A stretch of 64,000 nt of DNA. Source: Acinetobacter haemolyticus CIP 64.3 = MTCC 9819 (GTDB taxonomy: Bacteria; Pseudomonadota; Gammaproteobacteria; Pseudomonadales; Moraxellaceae). The stretch covers positions 245,522 to 309,521 of the forward strand of contig NZ_KB849799.1 of NCBI RefSeq assembly GCF_000369065.1, read 5' to 3'. The notes under the pieces were generated by a model that was not told the origin of the DNA, searched no databases, and saw only the letters and a list, made by a program, of their open reading frames with translations. This document shows positions 1-8,734 of this stretch, piece by piece. A program made the translations under genes and the position numbers. Numbering within the stretch: position 1 is the stretch's first letter; every line of letters starts with the position of its first letter.

Positions 1-294
1 TGTAAAGCACCGGACGTTTCAATTGCTTCAGTCGCTTTGCAACATGGATTGAATACAAATCTTGTATCCAAATGGATTCGCTTAATTGATGCTAAGCCAG
101 GGAGTGATCGCTCACCACTACCGAATAAACCTGCATTTATTGCCTTATCTTGCTCTGCACCATTAGATCCTACTCCTACTGACATGTTAAAAGTTCAAAT
201 TACTTTACCCCACTCAAAAGCAGAAATTGGCTTGAAATGGCAGACATCAGAAATACCTGCCTTGGCAGAATTACTCAAGGCACTGGCAACATGA
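1..294 (+). CDS. tnpA: IS66 TnpA accessory protein, 3' part only
   Basis: The frame is open from base 1 to a TGA at 292-294, giving about 97 residues of the C-terminal part. The start is outside the window. The first visible residues (SIASVALQHGLNTNLVSKW) resemble the end of the helix-turn-helix of IS66 OrfA/TnpA proteins, and the tail runs into tnpB through an ATGA overlap. In IS66 elements TnpA and TnpB are small accessory proteins needed with TnpC for efficient transposition. No internal frameshift is seen in the visible part. Confidence 0.82.
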   Translation, partial: CKAPDVSIASVALQHGLNTNLVSKWIRLIDAKPGSDRSPLPNKPAFIALSCSAPLDPTPTDMLKVQITLPHSKAEIGLKWQTSEIPALAELLKALAT

Positions 295-635
295 TCCGTA
301 TCAATGAAATTTGGCTCTCTACCCAGCCCATGGATATGCGAGCAGGAATGGATACTGTCATGGCTCAGGTGGTGAGAGCCTTTGGCTACATCAAACCGCA
401 TTGCGCCTACCTGTTCTGTAATAAACGTGGTCATCGTATGAAAGTGTTGGTACATGATGGACTGGGCATCTGGCTGTGTGCCCGGCGTTTGGAACAGGGT
501 AAATTTCACTGGGCTCAAGTTCACCAAGTTCACCAAGGTGAAACCGTGGCCCTCAGCCCGGAACAGTTACAGGCATTAATCCAAGGTTTGCCCTGGCAGA
601 GAATTGGATTGCAGCAAGTGGTGAATATGCTCTAA
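291..635 (+). CDS. tnpB: IS66 TnpB (IS66 Orf2-like) accessory protein
   Basis: This 114-residue protein starts MIRINEIWLSTQPMDMRAGMD and matches the IS66 Orf2-like family, which usually has 110-120 residues with the early motif DMRxGxD. It contains a further family-like segment, KRGHRMKVLVHDGLGIW. The ATG at 291 overlaps the tnpA stop (ATGA), typical translational coupling in IS66, and is preferred over an in-frame upstream ATG at 237 that would overlap tnpA by 58 bases. The frame is intact. TnpB is an accessory transposition protein without known catalytic residues. Confidence 0.9.
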   Translation: MIRINEIWLSTQPMDMRAGMDTVMAQVVRAFGYIKPHCAYLFCNKRGHRMKVLVHDGLGIWLCARRLEQGKFHWAQVHQVHQGETVALSPEQLQALIQGLPWQRIGLQQVVNML

Positions 636-709
636 ACCAAGCTCGACCATTCTGCCATCCTCCAAACGTTCTATTTCATTCTCTTCATGACCTCAGGCAT
701 ACTGTGGTC

Positions 710-2110
710 ATGAATACGCTGCCTGACTTAAGCCAACTGACCCATGAACAACTGCTGGAATTCACCAGACAGTTGGCGATGCAGCATCAGTCTCTAGCAC
801 AATCAAACCAGCAATTAGATGCCAGAGTTCAACATCTTGAAGTCACCAATCAGCAATTAGATTCTAAAGTTCAACATCTTTCTATTCTCAATCAAAAATA
901 CGAGCATGAACTGGCGCTGTTTAAAAAGCACAAATTCGCCCAAAAGAATGAACACTTAACGGCAAAACAAATCCATCTGTGGGATGAAGCGGTTGAAGAA
1001 GATATTGCCGCGGTTGATCTAGAACTGGAACGGCTAAATGCAGATAAAACCAATGCAGCGACACAGAAAGCCAAAACCAATAAACCTAAACGTCGACCAC
1101 TGCCAGATCATCTACACACCATCCGTATTGAGCATGAACCTGCATCAACCCAATGTGCTTGTGGCTGCCAACTCCGTCGTATCGGCGAAGATGTCAGTGA
1201 AAAACTGCATTTCAGACCGGCACAGTTCTATAAGGAACAGCATGTGCGTGGTAAATGGGTCTGTGATCAGTGTGACACTCTGACTCAGCAAGCGATGCCC
1301 GCCTATGTGATTGATAAAGGCATTGCTTCACCTGAATTGCTCAGCCATGTGCTGGTATCGAAGTATGCCGATCATTTGCCGCTGTACCGTCAACGTCTGA
1401 TCTATCAGCGGGCGGGAATCGAACTTTCTAGATCAACTTTATCTGACTGGATAGGTCGCTGCGGTGTAGAACTGGAACCTCTGGCCAATGCCTTAAAAGA
1501 GGTGGTGCTGCAACAGCGGGTGCTGCATGCAGATGAAACACCGGTCACCATCATGCGGATGGGTGAGAATAATAAAAAACCGAAGAAAGGTTATGTCTGG
1601 GCCTATGCCACCACACAGTATAATCCAGTTCAGGCGGTGATCTATGACTTTCAGGATAGTCGTTCAGGCCAGCATGCTGAAGAGTTCTTGAAAGGCTGGC
1701 AGGGCTATCTAGTCTGTGATGATTACAGTGGTTATAAAGCACGTTTTAAATCAGGCCAGGTGATTGAGGTGGGGTGCATGGCCCATGCACGTCGTAAATT
1801 CCATGAACTGCATGTAACTGGGAAAAGTCAGGTTGCTGAACAGGCCTTAGTGCTGATTCAGAAACTGTATGCGATAGAAGCAGAACTCAGGAAAAAGACC
1901 GATGGTACAGCGGAAGACCGCCGCGAATACCGACAACAGCATAGTCAACCAGTGATGCAACAACTATATGAATGGCTCAACCAACATCATCTGACAGTGC
2001 CATCGAGTTCTCCCACCGCCAAGGCTATCAATTACACTCTGAAGCGTTGGCCAGCCTTAAGCCGCTATCTGGATGATGGCAATCTACCGATATGCAACAA
2101 TTGGGTAGAG
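710..2110 (+). CDS. tnpC: IS66 transposase TnpC, 5' exon (interrupted by group II intron)
   Basis: The N-terminal 467 codons of the DDE transposase. Visible parts are a coiled-coil leucine-zipper-like region with repeated QQLDxxVQHL segments (about residues 25-75), a zinc-binding-like segment (CACGCQLRRIG and CDQCD) and the catalytic core, with first Asp in HADETPV and second in DDYSGY. The exon ends in NNWVE, whose Glu is taken as the third catalytic residue. The intron begins at 2111, so the unspliced message reads through to a stop at 2129-2131. Joining 2110 to 4456 restores an uninterrupted 541-residue protein of normal family length. An in-frame GTG at 704 is an alternative start. Confidence 0.88.
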
Positions 2111-2686
2111 GTGCGACACGAAGTCGCTTAATGAAGTTGTTCCCCCCTGCGGGAACCACCCGTGTCACCGGGTGAATCTAGAAGGCTGAATAAAGAGCGC
2201 CTTCGACAATGTAACGAGGCACCGCAAGGTGCGGGGTATCAATCGTGAGAGGCGTACCCTTCTGGCAGCCATAGCCGGACAAGGGCTAGATAATCGGTAT
2301 GGTGAACACATGTGAATCTGCGTAACGATCGTTAAGTTGAACGAGCGGAAATGGCTGATACGCTCGAACCAAAACGGTAATGGAGGTGGGAATTGCGTCT
2401 TTCGACTACGCATTCGTGACCCATACGCCTCCCGGTCGATAGCAGGCACCTAAGCCGATGTACTTCAGTAAGCGGAACGTGGAAATCCCGTATTACTCCC
2501 ATTGGGAAAGCAGTTTGCAAAAACTGCCCATGGTGATGCGGGCGAAGGAACGAGGAAAAAGCGAATGCCAGTCTGTAATGGGTTGGATAGAGGTTGAAAC
2601 ATTACCCCACGCGAAAGCGGGCTGACGTCCTTATGGTCTCTCATCACAAGAGAGTGTGTAGAACCCTTTTAATGGAGGGAGAGCAA

Positions 2687-4348
2687 ATGAATGCAGCAGT
2701 ATCAGCGTGTGCACCTTCCAGCACATCGTGGGACAGCATCGATTGGATTGCTGTACAGCGTCATGTCAGAGGGCTGCAAGCGCGTATTGTGAAGGCGGTA
2801 CAAGACGGCAGGCATAACAAGGCGAAAGCTTTGCAATGGCTGCTGACTCACTCGTTTAGTGGCAAAGCATTGGCCGTCAAACGAGTGTCTGAAAACAAAG
2901 GCAAAAACACGGCTGGGGTCGACAAGGTGACTTGGAATACACCCAAGGCCAAGACCGGTGCGATGATGTCGTTGAAGAGGCGAGGTTACACGCCCCTTCC
3001 GCTTCGGAGAGTCCTTATTCCGAAGAAAAATGGCAAGATGAGACCTCTTGGGATACCCACGATGAAATGCCGGGCCATGCAGGCGCTCCATCTGCTGGCT
3101 TTGGAACCCATCGCGGAGACCATCGCTGATCGGAACTCTTATGGGTTCAGACCGCAACGCTCAACCGCGGATGCTGCAGCACAGTGCTTTGGTGTGCTGT
3201 CAAGAAAAGTAAGTGCGGAGTGGGTGCTAGAGGGTGACATTCAAGGCTGTTTCGACAATATCAGCCATGACTGGATGATCGCCAACCTCCCAATGGACAA
3301 GGTGATTCTACGGAAATGGCTCAAAGCCGGTTACGTCTACCAAACCAAGCTGTTTCCCAGTCTTTCCGGAACACCGCAAGGAGGTATTATCTCCCCGGTG
3401 CTGGCCAACATGACCTTGGACGGACTGGAAACGATGCTGGCGAAGAGGTTCTCTAACGCCAAATGGACAGGCAAAAAGCTGCAACTGGTACGGTATGCGG
3501 ATGATTTCATCATCACGGGGTATTCTAAAGAGTGGCTCGAAAATGAAGTTCGTCCTGCCGTGGTTGAATTTCTGGCGCAGCGCGGTCTCGTGCTCTCTCA
3601 GGAAAAGACCAAAATCACGCACATAGGGAACGGGTTCGATTTTCTTGGCTGGAACGTACGTAAGTACAACGGCAAGCTACTGATCAAGCCGTCAAAGGCA
3701 AACATCAGCGCTCATCTTGACAAGCTGCGAGCATTAATCAATGCAAACAAAGCGACACGACAGGCCACTTTGATCGGTTTGCTCAACCCGATTCTAAGGG
3801 GTTGGGCCAACTATCACAGTCATGTCGTTGCCAAGAAGGTTTTCAACCAGGTAGACAACGCAGTGTGGGAAATGCTCTGGCGATGGGCTGTACGTCGCCA
3901 CCCTCGCAAGACACTCCGATGGGTCAAAGATCGGTATTTCAAAGTACAAGGAGCGCGTCGATGGGTGTTCTCATGTGATGAACAGTCCGCCGATGGTCGG
4001 AAGCGACAATACACATTAGTGTCTGCCTCGGACACGCCAATTGTGCGACATATCAAGATCAAGGCTGCTGCTAACCCTCATGACCCCGCATGGGATGAGT
4101 ACTTCGAATCCCGATGGGGTAAAAGAATGCTGGTCTCCGCAAAGGGGCGAGCCAAGCTGTATCGGGTGTGGCTAAAACAAGGTGGTCGCTGCTGCGCCTG
4201 TCTTAAACCAGTCACCAAAGATACACCATGGCACAGCCGTCATATTGTGAAGCTAAGTCATGGTGGAACGGATGCAGTTGCTAATCTTGAGATTTACCAT
4301 CTGTATTGTCCGAGGAGTGTTCAGTTTGCCAATGTCAACGATGTATAA
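2687..4348 (+). CDS. ltrA: Group II intron-encoded reverse transcriptase/maturase with HNH endonuclease
   Basis: A 553-residue intron-encoded protein needed for splicing and retrohoming. The order is an N-terminal RT-0 region, a reverse-transcriptase core (GVDKVTW, then PLGIPTMKCR, YGFRPQRS, SGTPQGGIISP), the catalytic YADD at residues 270-273, a maturase domain X (HLDKLRALIN to GWANYHSHVV), and an HNH domain from about residue 500 (CCACLKP ... HSRHIVKLSHGG ... NLEIYHLYC). The start at 2687 has a strong GGAGGGA six bases upstream; in-frame codons up to 2594 lack this and lie in the structured RNA. The frame is intact, so the intron may be mobile. The exact intron class was not determined. Confidence 0.93.
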   Translation: MNAAVSACAPSSTSWDSIDWIAVQRHVRGLQARIVKAVQDGRHNKAKALQWLLTHSFSGKALAVKRVSENKGKNTAGVDKVTWNTPKAKTGAMMSLKRRGYTPLPLRRVLIPKKNGKMRPLGIPTMKCRAMQALHLLALEPIAETIADRNSYGFRPQRSTADAAAQCFGVLSRKVSAEWVLEGDIQGCFDNISHDWMIANLPMDKVILRKWLKAGYVYQTKLFPSLSGTPQGGIISPVLANMTLDGLETMLAKRFSNAKWTGKKLQLVRYADDFIITGYSKEWLENEVRPAVVEFLAQRGLVLSQEKTKITHIGNGFDFLGWNVRKYNGKLLIKPSKANISAHLDKLRALINANKATRQATLIGLLNPILRGWANYHSHVVAKKVFNQVDNAVWEMLWRWAVRRHPRKTLRWVKDRYFKVQGARRWVFSCDEQSADGRKRQYTLVSASDTPIVRHIKIKAAANPHDPAWDEYFESRWGKRMLVSAKGRAKLYRVWLKQGGRCCACLKPVTKDTPWHSRHIVKLSHGGTDAVANLEIYHLYCPRSVQFANVNDV

Positions 4349-4380
4349 CCGGGTGCCGAATGGCGCCTTAGCAGAGGCTT

Positions 4381-4414
4381 GAGCCGTGTGCTGGGAAACT
4401 CGCATGCACGGTTC
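4381..4414 (+). ncRNA. Group II intron domain V (catalytic hairpin)
   Basis: This 34-nt hairpin starts GAGCCGTGTG and ends GCACGGTTC, with the AGC triad near its 5' base and a short GAAA-type loop. This is the most conserved part of group II ribozymes and binds the catalytic metals. It is followed by domain VI with a bulged adenosine at 4449, and its spacing to the 3' splice site is normal. Confidence 0.85.
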
Positions 4415-4455
4415 TTAGGGGGTTGGACGTAGGTAACTGCGTCTGACTACCCGAC

Positions 4456-4680
4456 AATCAAATGCGACCTTGGGCCTTAGGGCGCAAGAACTGGCTGTTT
4501 GCTGGCTCGCTGCGCAGCGGCCAGCGAGCGGCGAATATCATGACTTTAATCCAGTCAGCAAAGCTGAATGGCTTGGATCCGTATGCCTATTTAAGTGATG
4601 TGCTGAAAAGGCTGCCGACGCATAAAGCGACCCAAATAGAAGAATTACTGCCACATCGCTGGAAATCCAACTCAAATTAA
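4456..4680 (+). CDS. tnpC: IS66 transposase TnpC, 3' exon
   Basis: The last 74 codons of the transposase, starting NQMRPWALGRKNWLFAGS directly downstream of the intron. This segment is the conserved block that normally follows the third catalytic residue of IS66 TnpC, and it continues to a C-terminal ELLPHRW, also typical. It has no start of its own in the native protein; it is expressed only if the intron is spliced. The stop lies 31 bases before the IS right end. Confidence 0.88.
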   Translation, partial: NQMRPWALGRKNWLFAGSLRSGQRAANIMTLIQSAKLNGLDPYAYLSDVLKRLPTHKATQIEELLPHRWKSNSN

Positions 4681-4686
4681 AAAATA

Positions 4687-4711
4687 GGCATGGGGTTCAG
4701 CGGACGCTTAC
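4687..4711 (-). repeat. IS66 right terminal inverted repeat
   Basis: Read on the minus strand this end starts GTAAGCGTCCGCTGAACC, the form of IS66-family termini. The truncated recombinase gene resumes at 4712, which confirms the outer boundary. The matching left repeat is outside the window. Confidence 0.8.
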
Positions 4712-5481
4712 GAATTAATTGATTTTTTGATTGATTTTTCTGTCAATAACATTAGCTCACCAACTCTCAATCCGTAATTCAGCATGAGATGTATGATTAA
4801 GAAATTACGAAGCTGATGTGGTTGAGTTGAAAAGGGATTGTTAGGATTAGTTTTGTTTTTTTGATCTGGCCGAATTACTTCATAAAGACTAGCAACCATC
4901 TCATTGCTTAAGCTTTTAAAACTATGATTTATAGTGTTTTTTACAGTTAAGCTTCGTTGAGAAAACTTTCCAAATATCTTTTTTTTATTCAATAAGAATC
5001 TATCTATTTTTTTCCTATGGTTCGTTATTTCTTTAATCGTAAGATCCTGATTTCTAATATTCCAATACTCATCTAAGAGAAAAACAAAGAACTTAATTAC
5101 AGACCTCAGACGTTGTGTAATAGTCTTATAGTTGACATCAGTATTTGATCTAAGTCGAATCAAATTCATTTCTAATTTTTTATTATTTTCTAGAAAAACA
5201 ATAAAATTATCTATTTCATACACATAGACTTCAGGAGTGTATCCAGAAGAAAAAAATGACTCACAGAACAAAGTTGAATATTTTAAAAACCAGAATTCAT
5301 ACCAAAGCTTTATTGCGAGCATATCAGATTGTTGCGTAGCAAAACTTTGAAATCTTAAAGCCGTTAAGGAATAGAGTAGCGGATAAAGACATGGCGAAGT
5401 GGTAGTGGTATCAAACAGCAAGACGATGCGATTTTGAATAAACTTCTTTTTTGAAAGCTGAATTGTTTTAATGAAAAGCAT
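4712..5481 (-). pseudogene. Tyrosine recombinase/integrase, 3' part removed by IS66 insertion
   Basis: About 256 codons remain, starting MLFIKTIQLSKKKF. The N-terminal part looks like a SAM-like core-binding domain (TDVNYKTITQRLRSVIKFF). The catalytic domain begins with QLRNFLIIHLMLNYGLRVGELM, whose RxGE arginine matches catalytic Arg I of tyrosine recombinases. The reading frame then runs into the IS66 end and stops at a TAA made by the IS terminus (4708-4710). The later catalytic residues (HxxR, His/Trp, Tyr) are missing, so the product should be inactive. This region is more AT-rich than the neighbouring core genes. It may be the remnant of an island or phage integrase; the rest, if present, lies beyond the left end of the IS. 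Confidence 0.8.
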
Positions 5482-5701
5482 GAGCTGTTTGTAAACTTTG
5501 TGAAGTATTTAAGATATAAACATAACTAAAAAAAGTCTGTTTTAATTTGTACTGTAAGTAACTGAATTATAGTTACGGGAACAAGTTTATGAACTTAATG
5601 ACTCGTGTACTGAATTTAACATAATATACATTATGCGCAATCAATCAACTTAATACATTGATATATAACAATTTATTTATTATACAGATTACTAATATAT
5701 A

Positions 5702-6733
5702 CTACAAAACCAATGCTGTTTTGTGTCGCTCAACCTCTCTATAAAACTTGGGCGTAACGTTCGTCCATTTTTTAAATGCACGTGAAAAATGAGAAATATC
5801 TGCGTATCCTAATCGTTCTGCAATTTGTTCAATAGATAGATGTTGTTGTTTTAATAAAAATTCTGCTTGTTTTCTACGAACCTCAGCAACTAACAACTGA
5901 AATGAAGTTTGTTCTTTCGTGAGTTGGCGCTGTAATGTTCTCTCTGACAAATGTAATCTTTCAGCAACCTGTTTAAGTGATAGAAATCCAAGTGCTTCAT
6001 CATATAGTGCTTCTTTCACATTTTTTGCCGTACTATCTACATTTTTCCTTTTTAAAAATAGCTTTTGAATATCCTGTTTACATTGCTGAATTGTTAACCT
6101 AGAAACCAATCCATCAGCTGTCTTTAGTGGCAAAGATAAAAATTTTTTATTTAAAATTAAGCAGTCATTTTTTGCGTTAAACTCACCATTTAACTGATTA
6201 ATATTAAATATTTTTTTGTAGAAATCTGGCTTATCTTGCTGGAATTCAAAACGGATATCTAACCGCTGTTGAGCTAAATTTTCTACTATCTGAGCAAAAC
6301 CAAAAACCAAGAATATAATCGCATGTCTGTTAAACCTAAACTGTTGTAAAGGTTGATTAAAATACAAGTATGCTTTTCCATCATTCGCCTGAAGTTTGGG
6401 CTTAAATACTGTACAATGCAATCCGATAAATTGCTCCAAAACTTTAATCGCTGAACCAAGATCTTCTGAAGCTGTTGCAGCGACTCCGATATGTCCATAA
6501 CAAGAAATTTTCATTTCTTTTGCAAGATATACACTGATTGCTGGTTCATCGGTAATCTGTGCAGCTCGTTCTAACAAGTAATTGAAAATATTAAAATCCA
6601 CATACCAAAAAGGTGCATTGAGTTTATCAATTGAAATACCTGTTCCAGATAATAGTTGTTCGGGTGCAATGCCCCGTTTTTTAAGTACATCAACTAATAA
6701 ATTCACATAACTACCAGGAAGTTCAGGATTCAT
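5702..6733 (-). CDS. AraC-family transcriptional regulator (Arabinose_bd-type N domain)
   Basis: A 343-residue protein. The N-terminal 200 residues (PGSYVNLLVDVLKKRGI, then APFWYVDFNIFNYLLE) resemble the ligand-binding domain of OruR/ArgR-like AraC regulators. From about residue 250 a double helix-turn-helix is clear (LKQVAERLHLSERTLQRQL and IEQIAERLGYADISHFSRAFKKW). The start at 6733 (MNPELPGS) fits the family length; in-frame codons extend to 6907 but would overlap the divergent oxidoreductase. The gene is divergent from the oxidoreductase at 6865 across 131 bp, the usual arrangement for a regulator controlling its neighbour. The effector is unknown. Confidence 0.88.
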   Translation of the reverse strand: MNPELPGSYVNLLVDVLKKRGIAPEQLLSGTGISIDKLNAPFWYVDFNIFNYLLERAAQITDEPAISVYLAKEMKISCYGHIGVAATASEDLGSAIKVLEQFIGLHCTVFKPKLQANDGKAYLYFNQPLQQFRFNRHAIIFLVFGFAQIVENLAQQRLDIRFEFQQDKPDFYKKIFNINQLNGEFNAKNDCLILNKKFLSLPLKTADGLVSRLTIQQCKQDIQKLFLKRKNVDSTAKNVKEALYDEALGFLSLKQVAERLHLSERTLQRQLTKEQTSFQLLVAEVRRKQAEFLLKQQHLSIEQIAERLGYADISHFSRAFKKWTNVTPKFYREVERHKTALVL

Positions 6734-6864
6734 ATTTTTAGATCCTATACAGCTAATATTTTGGCGTAAATTGGTAAAAATTGGCGGTTTATGAACTATG
6801 CCACGATTTAGCTTTACGGCATAGTAAGTTCGTAAAAAATCCAAGATTAAAGGTTTATTTTCCA

Positions 6865-7566
6865 ATGAATGTACTAATTGTTCACGCGCATCCTGAAAAA
6901 AGATCATTTACAACGGCCATGAAAACTACGGTTCAACAGACTTTTGAACAACTTGGGCATACGGTTGAAGTATCTGATTTATATGAAATGAACTTTAATC
7001 CTGTTGCATCAGCTGATGATTTTATTGATTTTGATGAAACTGAATATCTAAATTATGCCCTCGAGCAACGTAATGCTTTAAAAAGCAATACTCTTTCGCC
7101 TGATATTGCCGCTGAAATTGAAAAAGTTAAACGTGCTGATCTTGTGATTTTTACTTTTCCTTTATATTGGACATCTGTACCGGCGATCCTCAAAGGTTGG
7201 ATAGATCGAGTATTTATCTCAGGACTATTTTATGGCGGTAAACGTTTTTATAATCATGGTGGTATGATTGGCAAAAAAGCAATGCTTTGTTTTAGTCTTG
7301 GTGGACGAGATCATATGTTTGGTGAGAACTCAATTCATGGTCCAATCGAACAATATTTATCTTCAATTCAACGTGGTTCTTTGGCTTATGTTGGTTTTGA
7401 AGTTATACCGCCATTTATTGCATATCATGTTCCATATATTAGCAATGAAAGCCGACAAGACATTTTAACCAACTTGGAACAATACCTTCAAAATCTGGAT
7501 AATCTTAGCCCTCTAGAATTTCCTCATCTTGAAAATTTTGATGAAAAAATGAATCCTAAAACCTAA
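6865..7566 (+). CDS. NAD(P)H-dependent oxidoreductase, flavodoxin-fold quinone reductase family
   Basis: This 233-residue protein starts MNVLIVHAHPEKRSF, the phosphate-binding first strand and loop of the NQO1/MdaB/KefF-type flavodoxin fold. It has the FMN/FAD-contact motif FTFPLYWTSVPAILKGWIDR and a later LGGRDHMFG loop near the flavin site. These cytoplasmic flavoproteins reduce quinones or similar electrophiles by two electrons with NAD(P)H. The divergent AraC-type gene suggests inducible expression by an aromatic or electrophilic compound; that link is inference. The gene ends 25 bases before a bidirectional terminator. Confidence 0.85.
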   Translation: MNVLIVHAHPEKRSFTTAMKTTVQQTFEQLGHTVEVSDLYEMNFNPVASADDFIDFDETEYLNYALEQRNALKSNTLSPDIAAEIEKVKRADLVIFTFPLYWTSVPAILKGWIDRVFISGLFYGGKRFYNHGGMIGKKAMLCFSLGGRDHMFGENSIHGPIEQYLSSIQRGSLAYVGFEVIPPFIAYHVPYISNESRQDILTNLEQYLQNLDNLSPLEFPHLENFDEKMNPKT

Positions 7567-7591
7567 CCAACAAATGTAAAAAAATTATAAA

Positions 7592-7628
7592 AAAACTGCG
7601 ATCCGTCCCCAAGCTAGATCGCAGTTTT
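7592..7628. terminator. Bidirectional Rho-independent terminator
   Basis: AAAACTGCGATC and GATCGCAGTTTT form a 12-bp stem around a 13-nt loop. It lies between convergent genes (oxidoreductase and TenA-like) and has A/T tails on both sides. Confidence 0.85.
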
Positions 7629-7638
7629 ATTCTTTGTA

Positions 7639-8388
7639 TTATCGATTCGCTTGCTGAATTTTGTAACACTCATCCAATGCAAGTTCATAATACGCTAAAC
7701 CTTCTTGTGCAGCCAAAAATGCTTTTTTCTGCATCACAGGATCTTGATCACATAACCGTTTGATAAGTTCCATCGCTTCATACGGATGCAGATCATCATA
7801 ATGCGCATGTGCTCTCAACCAAGCCAATGACCGTTTATTAATCGTTACTTCTGGGTTTTGAGTATAACTTTGCACCCCCTTGTAAACTTGTATACTCCAG
7901 TCCCCTGTCGCCCACTCGATTGCAAGATTTGTGGCTGCGATACTCTCAGCTAAGCTACCTCGGTAATTCACATCCCATAAGAAATGATTAACTGCATTCA
8001 TCGCTGCTGGGGGCCGAACATTATTTAGCATGTCGATCGTAAGTCCAAAACCACCTGCCCAATCCTGATACCAAGTAAGATGGCGCTCCTCAACTTTAAT
8101 ATTTTGAATCAGCCAATCTCGTGTTTCGGTTACACCAGATAAGGAAAACGCAGTAGCTTTGGCTAGTGTTCCAGCCATATAAGAAGGAAAATGAGCGACT
8201 AAAGGATAAAAATTCAATAAGGCTGAGCGAAAACACTCCAAGCTTAATGAACCACTTGCCATATCCAAGAATAAAGGGTGTTTGCTAACTCGTTCTTTTG
8301 CTGGCAAAAGTTCATCCCAGAACCGTTGTGACCACTCCGAATGAGCCGTAATTTCCAATTTTTTTTCGTATTGATTCATAGCAGTCAT
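7639..8388 (-). CDS. TenA/PqqC-fold (heme-oxygenase-like) protein
   Basis: A 249-residue all-helical protein of the TenA/THI-4/PQQC superfamily, often annotated iron-containing redox enzyme. Family-like features are HPLFLDMASGSLSLECFRSAL near the N-terminus, KVEERHLTWYQDW in the middle and LRAHAHYDDLHPYEAMELI later, with Glu/His residues spaced as in the diiron-type members (EERH, HAHYDDLH). The substrate cannot be told; no thiamine or PQQ genes are nearby. I chose the ATG at 8388 because AGGA lies eight bases upstream; an in-frame ATG at 8433 would add 15 residues without a clear ribosome site. Confidence 0.75.
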   Translation of the reverse strand: MTAMNQYEKKLEITAHSEWSQRFWDELLPAKERVSKHPLFLDMASGSLSLECFRSALLNFYPLVAHFPSYMAGTLAKATAFSLSGVTETRDWLIQNIKVEERHLTWYQDWAGGFGLTIDMLNNVRPPAAMNAVNHFLWDVNYRGSLAESIAATNLAIEWATGDWSIQVYKGVQSYTQNPEVTINKRSLAWLRAHAHYDDLHPYEAMELIKRLCDQDPVMQKKAFLAAQEGLAYYELALDECYKIQQANR

Positions 8389-8734
8389 TGCGATGCATCC
8401 TATTTCGTATGACTTAATCCAATCATATTCCATGATTGCTGCTTTTTCTAGATTGTATCTTATTGCAGCAAATATACAATTACCATTCCTCGGTTTGTAC
8501 TACTGAGTTATTTATTGAATATCATCCTCATTTAATCCATATATTATCAACAAAAAAAGCGATATAAACCTTTAATCAGCATAAGTTTTGAACAATAAAA
8601 AGATGATTATCACAAAAAAATGGGATTTTTTGATTATCTAATACACATTTTATTTAATTCAGTGTAACGTAGTAAAAAACAATTCCAATATTAGATGACT
8701 TACATAAAAACATTAGGGAGTGGTAAGCGATAAG
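8389..8734. other. Divergent intergenic region, 346 bp, no gene seen
   Basis: AT-rich spacer between the leftward TenA-like gene and the rightward diguanylate cyclase, presumably holding both promoters. It contains a short AAAAAAT-GGG-ATTTTTT hairpin at 8615-8631, bracketed by two direct copies of GATTATC (8605-8611 and 8632-8638). No ORF, tRNA or known riboswitch was recognised. Confidence 0.6.

Larger units (their letters stand above)
2111..4455 (+). mobile_element. Group II intron inserted in IS66 tnpC
   Basis: The boundaries are set by splice consensus and by reading frame. The intron starts GTGCG, ends ...CCCGAC, and exact removal joins GAG to AAT in frame to give the conserved IS66 stretch WVENQMRPWALGRKNW. 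A 34-nt domain V (4381-4414, starting GAGCCGTG with a GGAAAC-type bulge region) is followed by domain VI (about 4417-4452). In domain VI GGACGTAG pairs with CTGCGTCT around a GTAA loop, leaving a bulged A at 4449, seven bases from the 3' end, which fits the branch point. The element is 2345 bp and encodes its own protein at 2687-4348. The ribozyme domains I-IV occupy the non-coding parts. I did not find a convincing EBS1 pairing by eye. Confidence 0.92.
1..4711 (+). mobile_element. IS66-family insertion sequence, left end outside window, carrying a group II intron
   Basis: The order tnpA-tnpB-tnpC, with tnpA and tnpB overlapping by ATGA, is the standard IS66 layout. The right terminus is set by the 25-bp end at 4687-4711; read on the minus strand it begins GTAAGCGTCC, the usual IS66 terminal sequence. 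The left terminus and first part of tnpA lie before base 1. If the usual 8-bp target duplication is present, its right copy is 4712-4719 (GAATTAAT); the left copy cannot be seen. The element has inserted into a tyrosine-recombinase gene on the minus strand and is itself interrupted by an intron at 2111-4455. Confidence 0.92.

Noticed and set aside
195..536. Minus-strand open frame of 113 codons across tnpA/tnpB
   Set aside because: It is the shadow of two recognised IS66 genes and has no family resemblance of its own.
704..1020. Direct repeats (QQLD..VQHL) in tnpC taken as DNA repeats
   Set aside because: They are part of the coiled-coil heptads of the transposase and are explained by the protein.
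2702..3157. Minus-strand open frame within the intron protein gene
   Set aside because: Antisense to the conserved reverse-transcriptase core; no motif or ribosome site.
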